64,000 nt of DNA, from positions 12,380,501 to 12,444,500 of the forward strand of contig NC_021658.1 in assembly GCF_000418325.1 (NCBI RefSeq), given 5' to 3'. The position numbers and the translations under genes were made by a program. Numbering within the stretch: the stretch's first letter is position 1; every line of letters begins with the position of its first letter. Positions 63,051 to 64,000 of the stretch are shown piece after piece. Below the pieces are notes generated by a model that saw only the letters and a program-made list of their open reading frames with translations, did no database searches and had not been told where the DNA came from. The stretch comes from Sorangium cellulosum So0157-2. GTDB lineage: Bacteria; Myxococcota_A; Polyangia; Polyangiales; Polyangiaceae.

Positions 63051-63647
63051 TCACTCTCCGAGCGCCTCGGCCAGGCAGCGCCTGCCTCGCGCGATCCACG
63101 TCGCCACCGTCCCGAGCGGGATGTCGAGCCGGCGCGATATCTGCTGGTAGTTGAGGCCTTCGACATGGAAGGCCAGGAGCGCGCGGCGCTGGGGCTCGGC
63201 CAGCTTCTGCAGGGCCAGCTCGATCCGGCGGGCGCGCTCGGTCTGGGCGGCGCGCTCCTCGGGCCCGGGCGCCGGGTCCTCGACCGAGTCGAGGAGCTCG
63301 CGCTGCTCCTCGGCGCTCGCCTCCGGGAGCGCCTCGGCGCGCCGCGTGCGGCGGCGGCGGCGCAGCACGTCGAGCGCCACGTGGCGCGCGATCCCGAGCA
63401 CCCACGGGCGCAGCGGCTCGCCGTCGCGCAGGCGGCTGCGCCCCTCGAGGGCCCTGGCGAGCGCCTCGTGGGTGCAATCCTCGACGTCGGGGTGATCGGA
63501 CCGCTCCCCGAGCACGCAGGCGATCGCCGCGCGCACCACCGGCCGCAGGGCGGCGGTCTCGTCGAGAGACGCCCCCACCGTCACAAGCGACGCCGCGGGG
63601 AGCCCGTCGGACGCTTGGGGATACGGCGGCGTGGCCACTGGAATCAT
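63051..63647 (-). CDS. ECF RNA polymerase sigma factor
   Basis: Sigma-70 family ECF factor of about 198 residues. Region 2 reads VEDCTHEALARALEG and PWVLGIARHVALDVLRRRRR. Region 4 reads RIELALQKLAEPQRRALLAFHVEGLNYQQISRRLDIPLGTVATWIARGRRCL (cited in pieces), a clear helix-turn-helix. A Pro-rich N-terminal segment is not typical. The ATG at 63647 is chosen; the frame continues to a TTG at 63683. Organised with its anti-sigma and an STN/repeat membrane protein, so it probably controls an envelope response. Confidence 0.9.
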   Translation of the reverse strand: MIPVATPPYPQASDGLPAASLVTVGASLDETAALRPVVRAAIACVLGERSDHPDVEDCTHEALARALEGRSRLRDGEPLRPWVLGIARHVALDVLRRRRRTRRAEALPEASAEEQRELLDSVEDPAPGPEERAAQTERARRIELALQKLAEPQRRALLAFHVEGLNYQQISRRLDIPLGTVATWIARGRRCLAEALGE

Positions 63648-63760
63648 GCTGGACCCAGACAGTTCGCGCGAGCCCTCCCCCAAATTTCACGGGCTGGTCG
63701 AGAACGCGCCAGCGGCATCGAGATGGCCGAGGGCCGCCGCGGCCCGACCGAGCCCCACCT

Positions 63761-64000
63761 CGGTTCCTGGACGGCCGCCCCCGGTTCCTGGACGGCCGCC
63801 CTCGGTTCCTGGACGGCCGCCCCCGGTTCCTGGACGGCCGCCCTCGGTTCCTGGACGGCCGCCCCCGGTTCCTGGACGGCCGCCCTCGGTTCCTGGACGG
63901 CCGCCCCCGGTTCCTGGACGGCCGCCCTCGGTTCCTGGACGGCCGCCCCCGGTTCCTGGACGGCCGCCCCCGGTTCCTGGACGGCCACCCTCGGTTCCTG
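63761..64000. repeat. 21-bp tandem repeat, at least 12 copies, running off the window
   Basis: Units of CGGTTCCTGGACGGCCGCCC + (C/T), starting every 21 bp from 63761 to 63992, most identical. Two forms alternate (ending CCCCC or CCCTC), so there is a higher 42-bp unit. The period is a multiple of three and both strands have open frames: one gives AVQEPGAAVQEPRA, the other PGSWTAALGSWTAA. It lies upstream of the ECF sigma gene. Whether it is coding cannot be judged without the next sequence. The 63648-63760 part holds no gene. Confidence 0.92.

Noticed and set aside
63761..64000. Possible CRISPR array
   Set aside because: Units are contiguous 21-bp copies with no unique spacers and no cas genes, so it is a plain tandem repeat.

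Overview
The window is very GC-rich, densely coded DNA that looks like the chromosome of a myxobacterium of the Sorangium/Polyangium type. The clues are near-total G/C at third codon positions, many Ala/Pro/Gly-rich low-complexity extensions, an FHA-GAF-adenylate cyclase, a Hanks-type kinase, a protein resembling the Myxococcus MXAN_5187 family, an ECF sigma/anti-sigma pair and frequent GTGA/ATGA gene overlaps. The genus is inferred from gene style only; there is no rRNA or tRNA here to confirm it.

Layout. 1-3.3 kb: truncated AI-2E-family permease, TM2-domain protein, and a two-gene cassette of less biased base composition (DUF6602-like nuclease-fold protein plus a small partner). 3.7-12.4 kb, minus strand: GH35-like glycosidase and the complex I genes nuoL-nuoM-nuoN; NuoL and NuoM both carry extra soluble domains. 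12.5-16.3 kb, minus: engB with a DUF971 protein, a Gfo/Idh/MocA dehydrogenase with a small membrane-anchored protein, and accA. 16.5-20.2 kb: FHA-GAF-cyclase gene and divergent glycerol kinase, each interrupted by an apparent one-base frameshift. 20.4-28.2 kb: UPF0158 protein, LamB-type porin, class C beta-lactamase-like hydrolase, a periplasmic protein, a nitrate reductase-associated protein and a BMP-type binding protein. 28.2-33.7 kb: folP-cdaA-cdaR on the minus strand, with a PgpH-type HD phosphodiesterase divergent from it, giving both sides of c-di-AMP turnover. 33.7-39.0 kb: acyl-CoA dehydrogenase, Ser/Thr kinase, lipoprotein, DUF362 protein. 39.3-43 kb: ComEA-like HhH protein, mpl, an inositol monophosphatase-family gene, then a 6S RNA gene with its own promoter and intrinsic terminator. 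43.3-50.3 kb: cupredoxin-like protein, sensor-like membrane protein, FadL-type porin, trxB, family 4 uracil-DNA glycosylase, DUF2085 protein. 50.5-55.5 kb: repeat-rich TPR protein, ExbD-like lipoprotein, malonyl-CoA synthetase-like ligase, LURP-one-like protein.

55.7-61.1 kb is the most unusual stretch. A PglZ-like alkaline-phosphatase-fold protein faces a NACHT-HEAT NTPase whose N-terminus resembles a degenerate class III cyclase domain. The NACHT gene is translationally coupled (ATGA, strong ribosome binding site) to an upstream AlbA_2 (Schlafen-type) gene that appears to have lost its middle. This resembles a phage-defence locus, but that role is inferred from domain content only. 61.2-64 kb: an operon of ECF sigma factor, zinc-finger anti-sigma factor and an STN/polymer-forming-repeat membrane protein, preceded by a long 21-bp tandem repeat that runs off the window.

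Tandem repeats are unusually common, in genes and between them. No insertion sequence, prophage, CRISPR array or tRNA was recognised.
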